Shown here: in pieces, positions 36,272 through 44,752 of the stretch
Layout of the letters: each line of letters starts with the position of its first letter
How positions within the stretch are numbered: position 1 is the first letter of the stretch
DNA from: Vibrio pomeroyi
GTDB taxonomy: Bacteria > Pseudomonadota > Gammaproteobacteria > Enterobacterales > Vibrionaceae
NCBI RefSeq assembly: GCF_024347595.1
Contig: NZ_AP025506.1
Span: forward strand, 1,612,001 to 1,676,000
Reading direction: 5' to 3'
DNA length: 64,000 nt
Made by a program: the position numbers and the translations under genes
Notes under the pieces: generated by a model
What the model saw: the letters and a program-made list of their open reading frames with translations, nothing else
Told to the model about the DNA's origin: nothing
Database searches by the model: none

Positions 36272-37483
36272 ATGCTGTTAAAAACAAATAAAATCTACAA
36301 GTGTTTGTTTTCTTTTTTTATCGTTGTTACAATCTTTTATCCAACGTTTATATTTGGAACTACTGTAAGCCAGTCACAAAAAATATTGTTTTTAATTCAG
36401 TTTTTATTTATTTCTTTTGTCTTGTTCTTATCAAAAATACATTTAAACAATATTAAAGATGTTAAAAGTGTATTTTGGCCGTTTTTGATTTTATTCTTAA
36501 TAAGTAGTGTTAATTTTGTAATTTTCTTAAGTAAAGATGTGTTCAATTATTTAAATTCATTCAGGTACTTTTTTTACCCGATGTGCTTTATGTTTGGTTT
36601 TATATTTTCAATAAAGGTTAAATGTCAGGAATTATACCTTCATGCTCTTCTTTCCTTTATTTTGTTTAGTCAGGTTTTATTTGTTTTTGGTCAGTATGTA
36701 TATCCAGAGTCTTATTTTGTAACAATCTTTAGTGAACGGCATTTATACGATTTTCTTGGTAAGAGAGTTGGGGGTAGTTTTGACTGGACATATATATTAG
36801 GTTACTTTCTTATAACCTGTCTTGGTTACTATGTTAGCTGTTTTTATAGTGATTTAAAGAAGAGGACTAGTATTGTCTGCTCATTAGTTTGTATTGTTGG
36901 TGTTTTAGCTACGCAATCAAGAACTGCGTTGATCAGTTTGGTGTTTTTGCTATTTTTTTCTTCTTTGATTCACTCTAAAAGTATTCGAGAAATTCTTAAG
37001 TTTTTATTTTATGTTATTTTGATTTCTATAGTTTCATTGTTTTTTTCAGTATACTTTTTAGATTTGACTTACGTAACTTCGACATTAAGTACTGATAGCA
37101 TAAACGAAGGTGTGAGTGGCCTTAGATTAACTCACAGAAGTGAACAAATATCGAATATAATCGACATGAGTTTTATGCAAATTTTAGTAGGTTCGCCAGA
37201 TTCTTATGAATTTACTATTGAGAACGCATACGGGCATTATCTATTTAGGCATGGAATATTTGGACTTATTATTTATGTCTTTGCAATATTAGCTTCAATC
37301 TTTAAGTTTTATAGATCTTACAACGATAATCGAGACCCGATAGTTGGTATGATACTATTTATGTTATTAGCGCTCCCTTTGTTCAGTATGACATCTTCAC
37401 CTGTGGATGCTCATAAGTTTGGTGCTATTTTTTGGTGTTTGTTTGGGCTGGGTTACGGACGTTTGCGAAATGTCAAAAGGTAA
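36272..37483 (+). CDS. Wzy-like polysaccharide polymerase (O-antigen ligase/polymerase superfamily)
   Basis: A 403-residue integral membrane protein with about ten hydrophobic segments and a larger extracytoplasmic region (about 255-320) rich in polar residues. Typical Wzy/WaaL features are TQSRTALISLVFLLFF and the ENAYGHYLFRHGIFGLIIY block near the C-terminus. Position between the glycosyltransferases and the flippase gene supports a repeat-unit polymerase. It is strongly AT-rich like its upstream neighbours and overlaps the flippase gene by 14 bp. Confidence 0.78.
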   Translation: MLLKTNKIYKCLFSFFIVVTIFYPTFIFGTTVSQSQKILFLIQFLFISFVLFLSKIHLNNIKDVKSVFWPFLILFLISSVNFVIFLSKDVFNYLNSFRYFFYPMCFMFGFIFSIKVKCQELYLHALLSFILFSQVLFVFGQYVYPESYFVTIFSERHLYDFLGKRVGGSFDWTYILGYFLITCLGYYVSCFYSDLKKRTSIVCSLVCIVGVLATQSRTALISLVFLLFFSSLIHSKSIREILKFLFYVILISIVSLFFSVYFLDLTYVTSTLSTDSINEGVSGLRLTHRSEQISNIIDMSFMQILVGSPDSYEFTIENAYGHYLFRHGIFGLIIYVFAILASIFKFYRSYNDNRDPIVGMILFMLLALPLFSMTSSPVDAHKFGAIFWCLFGLGYGRLRNVKR

Positions 37484-38759
37484 AGGAAATATATTACTAT
37501 CAACCATATGTGCTTTTGTTATTAGAGTTTTCGGTTCCTTGGGTGGGTTCGTTCTAACCCTGATTGTCACGAAACTTGTCGATTCAACCCACGCAGGTCA
37601 ATTTCTATTTATACTTGGCTTAGTGCTCTTTGGAGGCAACCTATTAACACTCGGTTCTACGAATGTTCTTGTAAAGGTGATTGGCGCTGACTTTGGTTTA
37701 TCTTGGACTAGGATAAATAGCACAGTTTCAGTGATTTTTAAATTAGTTCTTTTGGTATCGACCCTCACGCTCATTATTTTTTCTACAATATCGGAATATA
37801 TTGTGTCTAGGCTAGGCGTTGAAATTCAATCGAGCGTATTACCAATGATAGTTATGTGCATGCTTTTGTTTTCTTACCAACAGATCTTTTCAGCTATGTT
37901 GCAAGGTAAACAACAGGTAATTTTAGGGAGTATAGTACAAAATATTATAGTAACATTTTCGTTTGTTATAATTCTTTTGTTGTTGGAACTATGTGGTACT
38001 AATCAAACGGGATATTCGTTATTTTATATCTATTTAACTTGTGTTGGCCTGGCAACGTTGTGTGGTTCGCTACTTTGGTTTAAAAGCAAGGGATCATCGT
38101 TTTATTTAGATGCATCGTTTTCTCAAGAACTTAAAGTTAGTTTGTCATCGCTGTTTGTCATTTTGTTAATGAATCAATGTGTGATGTGGGCGGGGCAGTT
38201 TGCTACGGCTAAATACCTTTCGGCCGCTGATGTCGCATTTTTTGCTGCTTCCCAGCGTACTGCAACGCTCGCTTCTTTTGTTTTGATTGCTGTTAATTTA
38301 GTGGTTGCACCAAAGTTTGCCCAAGCGTTTGCAAAAGGCAATCAATTAGAAGTAGATAAATTATCCCTTTTATCTAGCCGTTTGATGATTGCTTTGGCTG
38401 TTCCTGTGCTCGCCTTTATGATTTTTTTCCCTGAGTTTTTAATGGGTTTATTTGGCGAAGAGTACAAAGTGGCTGCTCCATTATTACAAATTTTAGCTGT
38501 CGGTCAGTTTATTAACGTAATTACGGGTTCCGTGGGTTTTTTACTTAACATGACAGGCCACGAAAAAGACATGCGTAATGTTGTGTTGTTTTCAGGCCCT
38601 TTAGCTATCGCATTGGCCTTCGGTTTAACCAGTCACTTTGGTTTAATGGGGGCAGCTTATGCCACTGCCATTTCAGTCGCTACGCAAAACTTGCTTGCGG
38701 TTTGGATGGTGAAGAAACGTTTAGGCTTTAATACGTTGAATGTATTTAGAAAGGTCTAG
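37470..38759 (+). CDS. Wzx-like oligosaccharide flippase
   Basis: A 429-residue MATE/MOP-superfamily membrane protein with 12-14 TM segments. The N-terminal block FVIRVFGSLGGFVLTLIVTK is typical of polysaccharide flippases, and the C-terminal part contains LLQILAVGQFINVITGSVGF. The ATG at 37470 is chosen since the longer frame start at 37407 lies inside wzy. It should translocate the undecaprenyl-linked repeat unit. Base composition changes here from very AT-rich towards the window average. Confidence 0.85.
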   Translation: MSKGKGNILLSTICAFVIRVFGSLGGFVLTLIVTKLVDSTHAGQFLFILGLVLFGGNLLTLGSTNVLVKVIGADFGLSWTRINSTVSVIFKLVLLVSTLTLIIFSTISEYIVSRLGVEIQSSVLPMIVMCMLLFSYQQIFSAMLQGKQQVILGSIVQNIIVTFSFVIILLLLELCGTNQTGYSLFYIYLTCVGLATLCGSLLWFKSKGSSFYLDASFSQELKVSLSSLFVILLMNQCVMWAGQFATAKYLSAADVAFFAASQRTATLASFVLIAVNLVVAPKFAQAFAKGNQLEVDKLSLLSSRLMIALAVPVLAFMIFFPEFLMGLFGEEYKVAAPLLQILAVGQFINVITGSVGFLLNMTGHEKDMRNVVLFSGPLAIALAFGLTSHFGLMGAAYATAISVATQNLLAVWMVKKRLGFNTLNVFRKV

Positions 38760-38788
38760 CTGTTGGTTAACTACTTTGATTTGGTTGT

Positions 38789-40555
38789 ATGTTTGATTCT
38801 CAATTATTAATCGCTGTATTAGTTGTCGCGTTGCTTGTTGCTTTAGTTGTGTTCCATATACGACCGTTGTTGGCGTTTGCGGCTGTTGGTGCTGCACTGT
38901 TTATTATTGGTGCAGTTGACCAAACCGTATACCTCGATGGTTTTACCAACGGTTCTTTAATTACGTTGATGGTGTTGATCATTTGTAGTTTCGCGATTGA
39001 GAAAACCTATCATGTGCGCCATTTAGGGGCATCGTTGTTCAATGGCAAGTTTGTCCCGAACTACGTTAAGTTATTGGTAGTTAGCAGCTTTACCTCTGCT
39101 TTTTCTAATAACACAGCGGTAGTGGCAACGTTAATGGGATGTATAAAGAAGAACTTACCGAGCAATGCCAGCAAGTATTTATTGCCACTTTCTTATGCTT
39201 CTATCTTAGGGGGGACGTTAACGTTGGTTGGTACTTCGACTAACTTAATTGTCTCTGGTTTTGCTCAAGAAGCAGGGTTAGCGCCGTTCTCTATGCTGAC
39301 GACTACGCCTGTGGCGATTGTAGTAGTCGGGGTGTGTTTAGTTTGTTTGTTATGTTGTATTCCATTGCTTCCATCGAGTAAGACCCAAGAGCAACATCGA
39401 GAAAATACGAGTTACTTTATTGAAGCTCAAGTTCGAGTTGTTGTTAACGGCCAATCATTAGTTGGTAAAACGGTCTTTGAGAACGGGTTGCGCGATTTGG
39501 GTTCTTTGTATTTGAGTGAAATCATTCGCCAGGGCGGTGTGATTACGCCGGTATCACCAAAAGAAGTGCTGCAACCAAATGACAGGTTGTTATTCAGTGG
39601 TGATGTTGGTGCATTAGAAACTTTGCAGCAGTTTAAAGGCTTAAAGACTGTGGGTATTGTGAGTGAACAAGACACGCATATTGGCCAAACAGTTGAAGCG
39701 ATACTCGTGGCAGATTCGGTCGTGGTGGGTAAAACGATTAAACAAGTGAAATTCAGATCTCTGTTTGATGCGTCTGTTATTGGTATTCGCCGTGGTAACC
39801 AAAAGCTAAGCGGTGGCTTGGGTAGTACTGTGTTGCAAGCGGGTGATATGTTGCTTCTGGCTATCGGGAATGATTTTAAAGATAGGAATAACCTAAAGCG
39901 TAATTTTGTTTTCCTTGATGGGGCTGACTTTGGTAATAATTCAGGTGAGCAACAAACTCTTTCTAAAGCTAAGTCTTGCTGGGTGCTTGGCGGTTTTGTA
40001 GCTGTGATAGGGTTGTCGGCTATTGGACTGTTGCCACTACTTAAAGGTTTACTGATTTTGCTGGGCGCCTATGTGGTAACGGGTGTATTGAATGTTCAAT
40101 ACGTTCGTCGTCGTATCCCGTTTGAAATTATTGTGATTGTGGGCAGTGCATTGGCTTTGGCTCATGCCATGCAAATGAGTGGGTTAGCGGATACGGTGAG
40201 CGGTGCTTTGCTGACGTTGACTAACGGGTATGGCGTGCACGGAGCGTTTATTGGGGTGTTCTTGGCAACGTTGTTGCTTACAGAGTTAATCACCAATAAT
40301 GCAGCGGCGGCGATCATTTTTCCTATTGCTCTTGCGACAGCGCAGCAATATGGCGCAGACCCAATGCCGTTTGTTATGGCGGTTGCTTTTGGGGCGAGTG
40401 CGAGCTTTCTTTCGCCGTTTGGCTATCAAACTAACTTGATGGTGTATTCGGCAGGTAATTATTCTATTAAAGATTATGTGAAGCTGGGTTTGCCACTTTC
40501 GATTGTGTATTCCATTACCGCGTTAGTGATGATTCCGGTGGTGTATCCGTTTTAG
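38789..40555 (+). CDS. SLC13/DASS-family permease with TrkA-C domains (sulfate importer candidate)
   Basis: A 588-residue polytopic permease. Two inverted-repeat membrane halves carry SFTSAFSNNTAVVATL and TELITNNAAAAIIFP, the SNT/TNN signatures of SLC13 anion:sodium symporters. Between them are two RCK/TrkA C-terminal domains (about 205-290 and 295-375). The same permease type usually accompanies cysD, cysN and cysC in Vibrio sulfate assimilation clusters (from memory), which supports sulfate as substrate. It is the last gene before repeat array 3. Confidence 0.88.
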   Translation: MFDSQLLIAVLVVALLVALVVFHIRPLLAFAAVGAALFIIGAVDQTVYLDGFTNGSLITLMVLIICSFAIEKTYHVRHLGASLFNGKFVPNYVKLLVVSSFTSAFSNNTAVVATLMGCIKKNLPSNASKYLLPLSYASILGGTLTLVGTSTNLIVSGFAQEAGLAPFSMLTTTPVAIVVVGVCLVCLLCCIPLLPSSKTQEQHRENTSYFIEAQVRVVVNGQSLVGKTVFENGLRDLGSLYLSEIIRQGGVITPVSPKEVLQPNDRLLFSGDVGALETLQQFKGLKTVGIVSEQDTHIGQTVEAILVADSVVVGKTIKQVKFRSLFDASVIGIRRGNQKLSGGLGSTVLQAGDMLLLAIGNDFKDRNNLKRNFVFLDGADFGNNSGEQQTLSKAKSCWVLGGFVAVIGLSAIGLLPLLKGLLILLGAYVVTGVLNVQYVRRRIPFEIIVIVGSALALAHAMQMSGLADTVSGALLTLTNGYGVHGAFIGVFLATLLLTELITNNAAAAIIFPIALATAQQYGADPMPFVMAVAFGASASFLSPFGYQTNLMVYSAGNYSIKDYVKLGLPLSIVYSITALVMIPVVYPF

Positions 40556-40566
40556 GTGCTTATTAA

Positions 40567-41049
40567 GAGATCCCCGATTCAGTCGTTCGTCCTTCTCGGG
40601 GATGACGGTAAGGTAAGCCGGGTAGATGGTTGCTTTCGAGTTTTGACGGTTGTTTTAAAGTTTCTATTTTAGTTATCGTCATTCCCTAAAGTGAGGGACG
40701 AACGCAATAGGGAATCTCGCTTGTGGTTTGAGATTCCAGATACCTCGTTCCTCGGTTCTGGAATGACGGCTATTTTCGAGTTTTTTACGATTATTTTAAA
40801 GTTTCCATGCTAGTTACCGTCATTCCCTAAAGTGAGGGACGAACGTAATAGGGAATCTCGTTTGTGGTTTGAGATTCCAGACACCTCGTACCTCGGTTCT
40901 GGAATGACGGCTATTTTTGAGTTTTTTACGGTTATTTTAAGGTTTCAGTGGCAGTTTCGTCATTCTCTAGAGTGAGGGAAGAACGTAATAGGGAATCTGC
41001 TTGTGGTGTGAGATTCCAGATACCTCGTCCCTCGGCTCTGGAATGACGG
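40567..41049. repeat. Palindromic intergenic repeat array 3
   Basis: One partial unit (40567-40609) and three full units begin at CGTCATTCCCTAAAGTGAGG near 40677, 40818 and 40959. Each unit runs to CTCGGTTCTGGAATGACGG, so the whole unit starts CGTCATTCC and ends GGAATGACG. Inside, the inverted pairs TTCCCTA/TAGGGAA and GAGATTCC/GGAATGA make two successive hairpins. Spacer sequence (ATTTTCGAGTTTTTTACG) is also repeated, so units were duplicated in tandem. It separates the SLC13 gene from cysC. Confidence 0.9.
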
Positions 41050-41098
41050 TTGCTTTGGAGCTTTGGGTGGTTATTTTAAAGTTTTATAAAGGTTATTT

Positions 41099-41731
41099 AT
41101 GACAAGTCCATATCAAGAAAAAACAGATGTAACAGAAAAATCGAGCGATGTGGTTTGGCACAATGCGACTGTTACTCATCAACAGCGAGCGGAACTGAAA
41201 CAACAAAAACCTGTTGTGCTGTGGTTTACTGGCCTAAGTGGCTCTGGTAAATCGACGGTTGCTAATGCAGCAGAAAGCCAGTTATTAACTTTGGGTAAAC
41301 ACAGCTACTTGTTAGACGGCGATAACGTCCGTCATGGTTTGAACCAAGATCTAGGCTTTAGTGATACCGACAGAGTAGAGAACATTCGACGCATTGGTGA
41401 AGTGGCTAAACTGTTTGTTGATTCAGGAAGTATTGTGTTGACGGCGTTTATCTCACCGTTCATTTCAGACCGCCAGCAAGTGCGAGACCTTTTAGGGGAG
41501 CAGCAGTTTTTGGAGGTGTTCATTGATACACCGTTAGAGGTGTGTGAGTCGCGTGATCCTAAAGGCTTGTATAAGAAAGCACGTAAAGGCGAAATCAAAC
41601 ACTTCACGGGTATTGATTCAGAATACCAGGCACCAGTGCAACCAGATATTCACGTAAAAACGGCAGGTAAGAGCATTGAAGAGTGCGGTGAGCAAGTTGT
41701 AAATGCGCTGCGTGAGCGTGGTTATATTTAA
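41099..41731 (+). CDS. cysC: Adenylylsulfate (APS) kinase CysC
   Basis: A 210-residue kinase phosphorylating APS to PAPS, the sulfate donor of sulfotransferases. The P-loop [11 protein letters not shown] begins near residue 43; [38 protein letters not shown] and [20 protein letters not shown] are the conserved blocks. Length is normal. It lies downstream of repeat array 3, split from cysD and cysN by 8.3 kb. Confidence 0.95.
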   Translation: MTSPYQEKTDVTEKSSDVVWHNATVTHQQRAELKQQKPVVLWFTGLSGSGKSTVANAAESQLLTLGKHSYLLDGDNVRHGLNQDLGFSDTDRVENIRRIGEVAKLFVDSGSIVLTAFISPFISDRQQVRDLLGEQQFLEVFIDTPLEVCESRDPKGLYKKARKGEIKHFTGIDSEYQAPVQPDIHVKTAGKSIEECGEQVVNALRERGYI

Positions 41732-41889
41732 TCCTTACCTCGGCCTGTACTAATAGCATCTTGCTGCAATCATGTTATATCACCTAACAACTTGATATTG
41801 ATGTGAAATAGAGCCGCCTGTAAAAATAGACCAATAAGTGGCATATCAATACTTTTGCCCAATTCGAATTAGATAGTGAGAGGATCCCA

Positions 41890-42855
41890 ATGCATTACGA
41901 TGTATTCAATGGAGACGCAGATGGTATTATTGCGTTGTTGCAACTGCGCTTGAGTGAACCAAAAGAAAGTGTGCTTATTACTGGCGTGAAGCGAGATATT
42001 AAGTTGCTTTCCCAAGTAGACGCTCAAAAGGGTGTTTCTTCGGTTACGGTATTAGATGTATCGATGGAGAAAAACCAAGATGCGTTGCGTTCGCTGTTGG
42101 ATGAAAAAATCGATGTGTTCTATTGCGACCACCATCGTACTGGTGAAGTGCCTGATTCTTCATACCTTGAAACCTTAATCGATACCGCGCCTGAGTGTTG
42201 TACTAGCTTGTTAATCAATCAAAAGCTCAATGGCGAGCATGTGGCGTGGGCAATTGCTGCGGCCTTCGGTGACAACCTTAAAGCGGTTGCTAATCTGCTT
42301 GCGGTAGAAAATGGTTTTGATGAGTCACAAATTGCGTTCTTAGAAGAGTTGGGTACCTTGGTGAATTATAACGGGTACGGGGCATCATTGGATGATTTGC
42401 ACTTCACGCCTGTTGAACTTTACCAAGCGCTTTATCAATACCCGAATCCGTTTGCTCTTTTAAATGATGAAGATTCGGTGTTCTATCGTTTGCGTGCGGC
42501 CTACCAAAATGACCATCAACAAGTATCAAGCCTTGTACCTGTTCACGAGAACGAGGCGGTACGAGTGTTTGAACTACCGAGTGAAACTTGGGCAAGGCGT
42601 ATTAGCGGTGTGTTTGGTAATGAGATCGTTAACCAAGATCCGAACCGCGCTCAGGCTGTGTTGACGCAAAACCAAGATGGTGTGTCTTACATGGTGAGTT
42701 TGCGTGCGCCGTTGTCGAATAGAACAGGGGCTGATGAGGTGTGTTCTAGTTTTGAAACCGGCGGTGGGAGAAAGGCTGCTGCTGGTATTAATGTTTTGCC
42801 AGTAGCGGATAAGCAGCGTTTTATTCAAGTGTTAACGGATTATTATTCGAGCTAG
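41890..42855 (+). CDS. DHH-family phosphoesterase (candidate PAP/oligoribonucleotide phosphatase)
   Basis: A 321-residue protein. The N-terminal DHH-type metal site includes DVFNGDADGIIALLQL and YCDHHRTGEVP, and a C-terminal DHHA1-like substrate site contains FETGGGRKAAAG. NrnA-type members hydrolyse pAp and short RNA; others act on cyclic dinucleotides or exopolyphosphate. Because it follows cysC in a sulfation locus, removal of the PAP left by the sulfotransferases is a plausible role, but this is context only. SD-like GAGAGGA precedes the ATG. Confidence 0.75.
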   Translation: MHYDVFNGDADGIIALLQLRLSEPKESVLITGVKRDIKLLSQVDAQKGVSSVTVLDVSMEKNQDALRSLLDEKIDVFYCDHHRTGEVPDSSYLETLIDTAPECCTSLLINQKLNGEHVAWAIAAAFGDNLKAVANLLAVENGFDESQIAFLEELGTLVNYNGYGASLDDLHFTPVELYQALYQYPNPFALLNDEDSVFYRLRAAYQNDHQQVSSLVPVHENEAVRVFELPSETWARRISGVFGNEIVNQDPNRAQAVLTQNQDGVSYMVSLRAPLSNRTGADEVCSSFETGGGRKAAAGINVLPVADKQRFIQVLTDYYSS

Positions 42856-42864
42856 TTATAAAGG

Positions 42865-43364
42865 AGAGATTCCCTATCACGTTCGTCCCTCACTGTAGGG
42901 AATGACGGAGTTGGGTGTTGCTTGTTAATTCTATTGTCATTCCAGAATAGAGGGACGAGGTCTGTGGAACCTCTGACTCCTGAGCTAGATTCCCTATCAC
43001 GTTCGTGCCTCACTTTAGGGAATGACGGAATGGGGTGTTGTTCGTTAAATCCATCGTCATACCAGTGCTGTGGTAAGTGGAATCTCTGACCTGAGTGAGA
43101 TTCCCTATAACGTTCGTCCCTCACAGTAGAGAATGACAGAGTGGGTGTTGTTCGTTAATTCCATCGTCATACCAGAGCTATGGTAAGTGGAGTCTCTGAC
43201 CTGAGTGAGATTCCCTATCACGTTCGTTCCTCACTGTAAGGAATGACGGAGTGGGTGTGGTTAGTTAAAACCATCGTCATTTCGGGCCGAGGGAAGAGGT
43301 ATATGGAATCTCTGACTTGAGTGAGATTCCCTATACGTTCGTTCCTCACTATAGGGAATGACGG
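42865..43364. repeat. Palindromic intergenic repeat array 4
   Basis: Five copies of GAGATTCCCTATCACGTTCG ... CACTGTAGGGAATGACGG occur near 42865, 42987, 43098, 43207 and 43323. They are separated by degenerate halves (TCATTCCAGAATAGAGGGACG and similar). Orientation matches arrays 1 and 5 and is opposite to arrays 2 and 3. Array 4 ends just before the GIY-YIG gene. Confidence 0.9.
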
Positions 43365-43377
43365 GGTATGTGGGGCC

Positions 43378-43665
43378 TCATACTATTTCGTCATAGAGGT
43401 CGTTCCAATTAGGATTGGCTTCACTAATCAGTTCGTCCTTCCATGAACGATTCCATTTCTTTAACTGCTTTTCTCTCTTAATCGCTGATTTGAAGTCATC
43501 CAAAATTTCAAAATAGACTAGCTTGTGTACGTTGTATTTTTTAGTGAAGCCTTCAATGTCTCCTGTCCTATGTAACCAAACCCGTTGTGCAAGGTTTCCT
43601 GTGACACCTATGTATAAAACTGAATTGGAGCTGTTAGTTAGTATGTAGATCGCAGGTTGTTTCAT
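43378..43665 (-). CDS. Small GIY-YIG nuclease-domain protein
   Basis: A 95-residue protein that is essentially one GIY-YIG domain: IYILTNSSNSVLYIGVTGNL carries the two motif halves (IYI ... YIG), followed by the catalytic Arg in LAQRVWLHR and a downstream Glu/Lys-rich helix (FKSAIKREKQLKKWNRSWK). This is the YhbQ-like stand-alone family, of unknown function. The ATG at 43665 has SD GGAG 7 bp upstream; the frame is open further upstream to 43821 but that part is repeat DNA. The gene sits alone between repeat arrays 4 and 5, with a perfect 9-bp inverted repeat in its upstream region. Confidence 0.88.
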   Translation of the reverse strand: MKQPAIYILTNSSNSVLYIGVTGNLAQRVWLHRTGDIEGFTKKYNVHKLVYFEILDDFKSAIKREKQLKKWNRSWKDELISEANPNWNDLYDEIV

Positions 43666-43674
43666 GAGTTCTCC

Positions 43675-43708
43675 TTCAACGTTGTTCGTGACACTACCAA
43701 ACGTTGAA
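43675..43708 (-). promoter_or_regulatory. Inverted repeat upstream of the GIY-YIG gene
   Basis: TTCAACGTT (43675-43683) and AACGTTGAA (43700-43708) are perfect complements separated by 16 bp. They lie 10-43 bp before the start codon. It could be an operator or a leader hairpin. Confidence 0.45.
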
Positions 43709-43744
43709 ATAGTCATCGCACTATATAAGTCGCAGAGAACTAAA

Positions 43745-44542
43745 GCGAGATTCCCTATCACGCTCGTACCTCGCTGTAGGGAATGACGGGATGCTGTGTG
43801 GTTACTCGTGGTAAGCAACAATGCGGTTGGTGTTCATCTTCCATTTGTTTTATCGTCATTCCAGAACCGAGGGACGAGGTATGTGGAATTTCTGACCGGA
43901 GTGAGATTCCCAATCACGTTCGTGCCTCAATGTAGGGAATGACGGGGGGGTGTCCCGTGCGGTAAGTAGCGATGTTGTTACTCTTTCAGTGGTTCTGTCG
44001 TCATTCCAGAACCGAGGTACGAGGTATGTGGAATCCATGACCGGAGTGAGATTCCCTATCACGTTCGTGCCTCAATGTAGGGAATGACGGGGGGGTGTCC
44101 CGTGCGGTAAGTAGCGGTGTATTTGTTCTTTCAATGGTATAGTCGTCATTCCAGAACAAAGGGACGAGGTATGTGGAATCTCTGACCGGAGTGAGATTCC
44201 CTATCACGTTCATTCCTCACTGTAGGGAATGACGGGGTGGGGTGTTGCTCGCGGTAAGTGGCAATGTGGTTGGTGTTAATCATCCAGTTGCTTTATCGTC
44301 ATTCCAGAACCGAGGGACGAGGTATTTGGAATCCCTGACAGGAGTGAGACTCCCTATCACGTTCGTGCCTCGCTGTAGGGAATGACGGGTAGGGGCGTTA
44401 CTCGCGGTAAGCAGCAATGCTGTAGGTGCTCCTTTTTCAGTTGTTTTATCGTCATTCCAGAACCGAGGGACGAGGTATGTGGAATCCCTGACCAGAGTGA
44501 GGTTCGCTATCACGTTCATTCATCACGGTTGGGAATATCAGG
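43745..44542. repeat. Palindromic intergenic repeat array 5
   Basis: Six units of about 140-150 bp begin with GAGATTCCCTATCACG (near 43745, 43902, 44047, 44192, and degenerate near 44346 and 44498). Each is followed by TAGGGAATGACGG, a spacer, and TCATTCCAGAACCGAGGGAC ... GGTATGTGGAATC. Short frames inside repeat the same peptide and are not genes. The array ends 60 bp before the galU promoter region. Confidence 0.9.
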
Positions 44543-44599
44543 GAGGGGCGGTGTTCTTACCAAATCCGCATTCTATTTTGCATTTATCTGAAGTTTAGT

Positions 44600-44628
44600 T
44601 TGCGTACTTGGTACTCTATAAGTATACT
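44600..44628 (+). promoter_or_regulatory. galU promoter with a GTACYNNRTAC site in the spacer
   Basis: TTGCGT (44600-44605) and TATACT (44623-44628) are separated by 17 bp, with GTACTTGGTAC (44604-44614) overlapping the -35 end and the spacer. Same architecture as the vpsL and sulfation-operon promoters. Confidence 0.6.
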
Positions 44629-44726
44629 CTGCTCATTCAATAGCACTTTGGTACCTATTTTTATCGTTCGAGCCATTTTTTAGCTTAATTTTAAGCACTA
44701 CGACAGGTAAAATTTACACGTAATGG

Positions 44727-44737
44727 GTACTAAGTAC
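44727..44737 (+). promoter_or_regulatory. GTACTAAGTAC site in the galU leader
   Basis: A perfect member of the GTACYNNRTAC family, 15 bp before the galU start codon and just before its SD (TAAGG at 44741-44745). Binding here would block elongation or initiation. Confidence 0.6.
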
Positions 44738-44752
44738 ATATAAGGTTCTAAA

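Noticed and set aside
43666..43821. A 52-residue N-terminal extension of the GIY-YIG protein
   Set aside because: The GIY-YIG domain begins right after the ATG at 43665, which has an SD; upstream frame is repeat and leader sequence.
42865..44542. Repeats as integron attC (VCR) sites with gene cassettes
   Set aside because: The cores lack the attC ends and the units hold no cassette genes except the single GIY-YIG gene; no integrase is present.
43856..44591. Short open frames inside repeat array 5 and near its end
   Set aside because: The peptides are near copies of one another and come from the palindromic unit.
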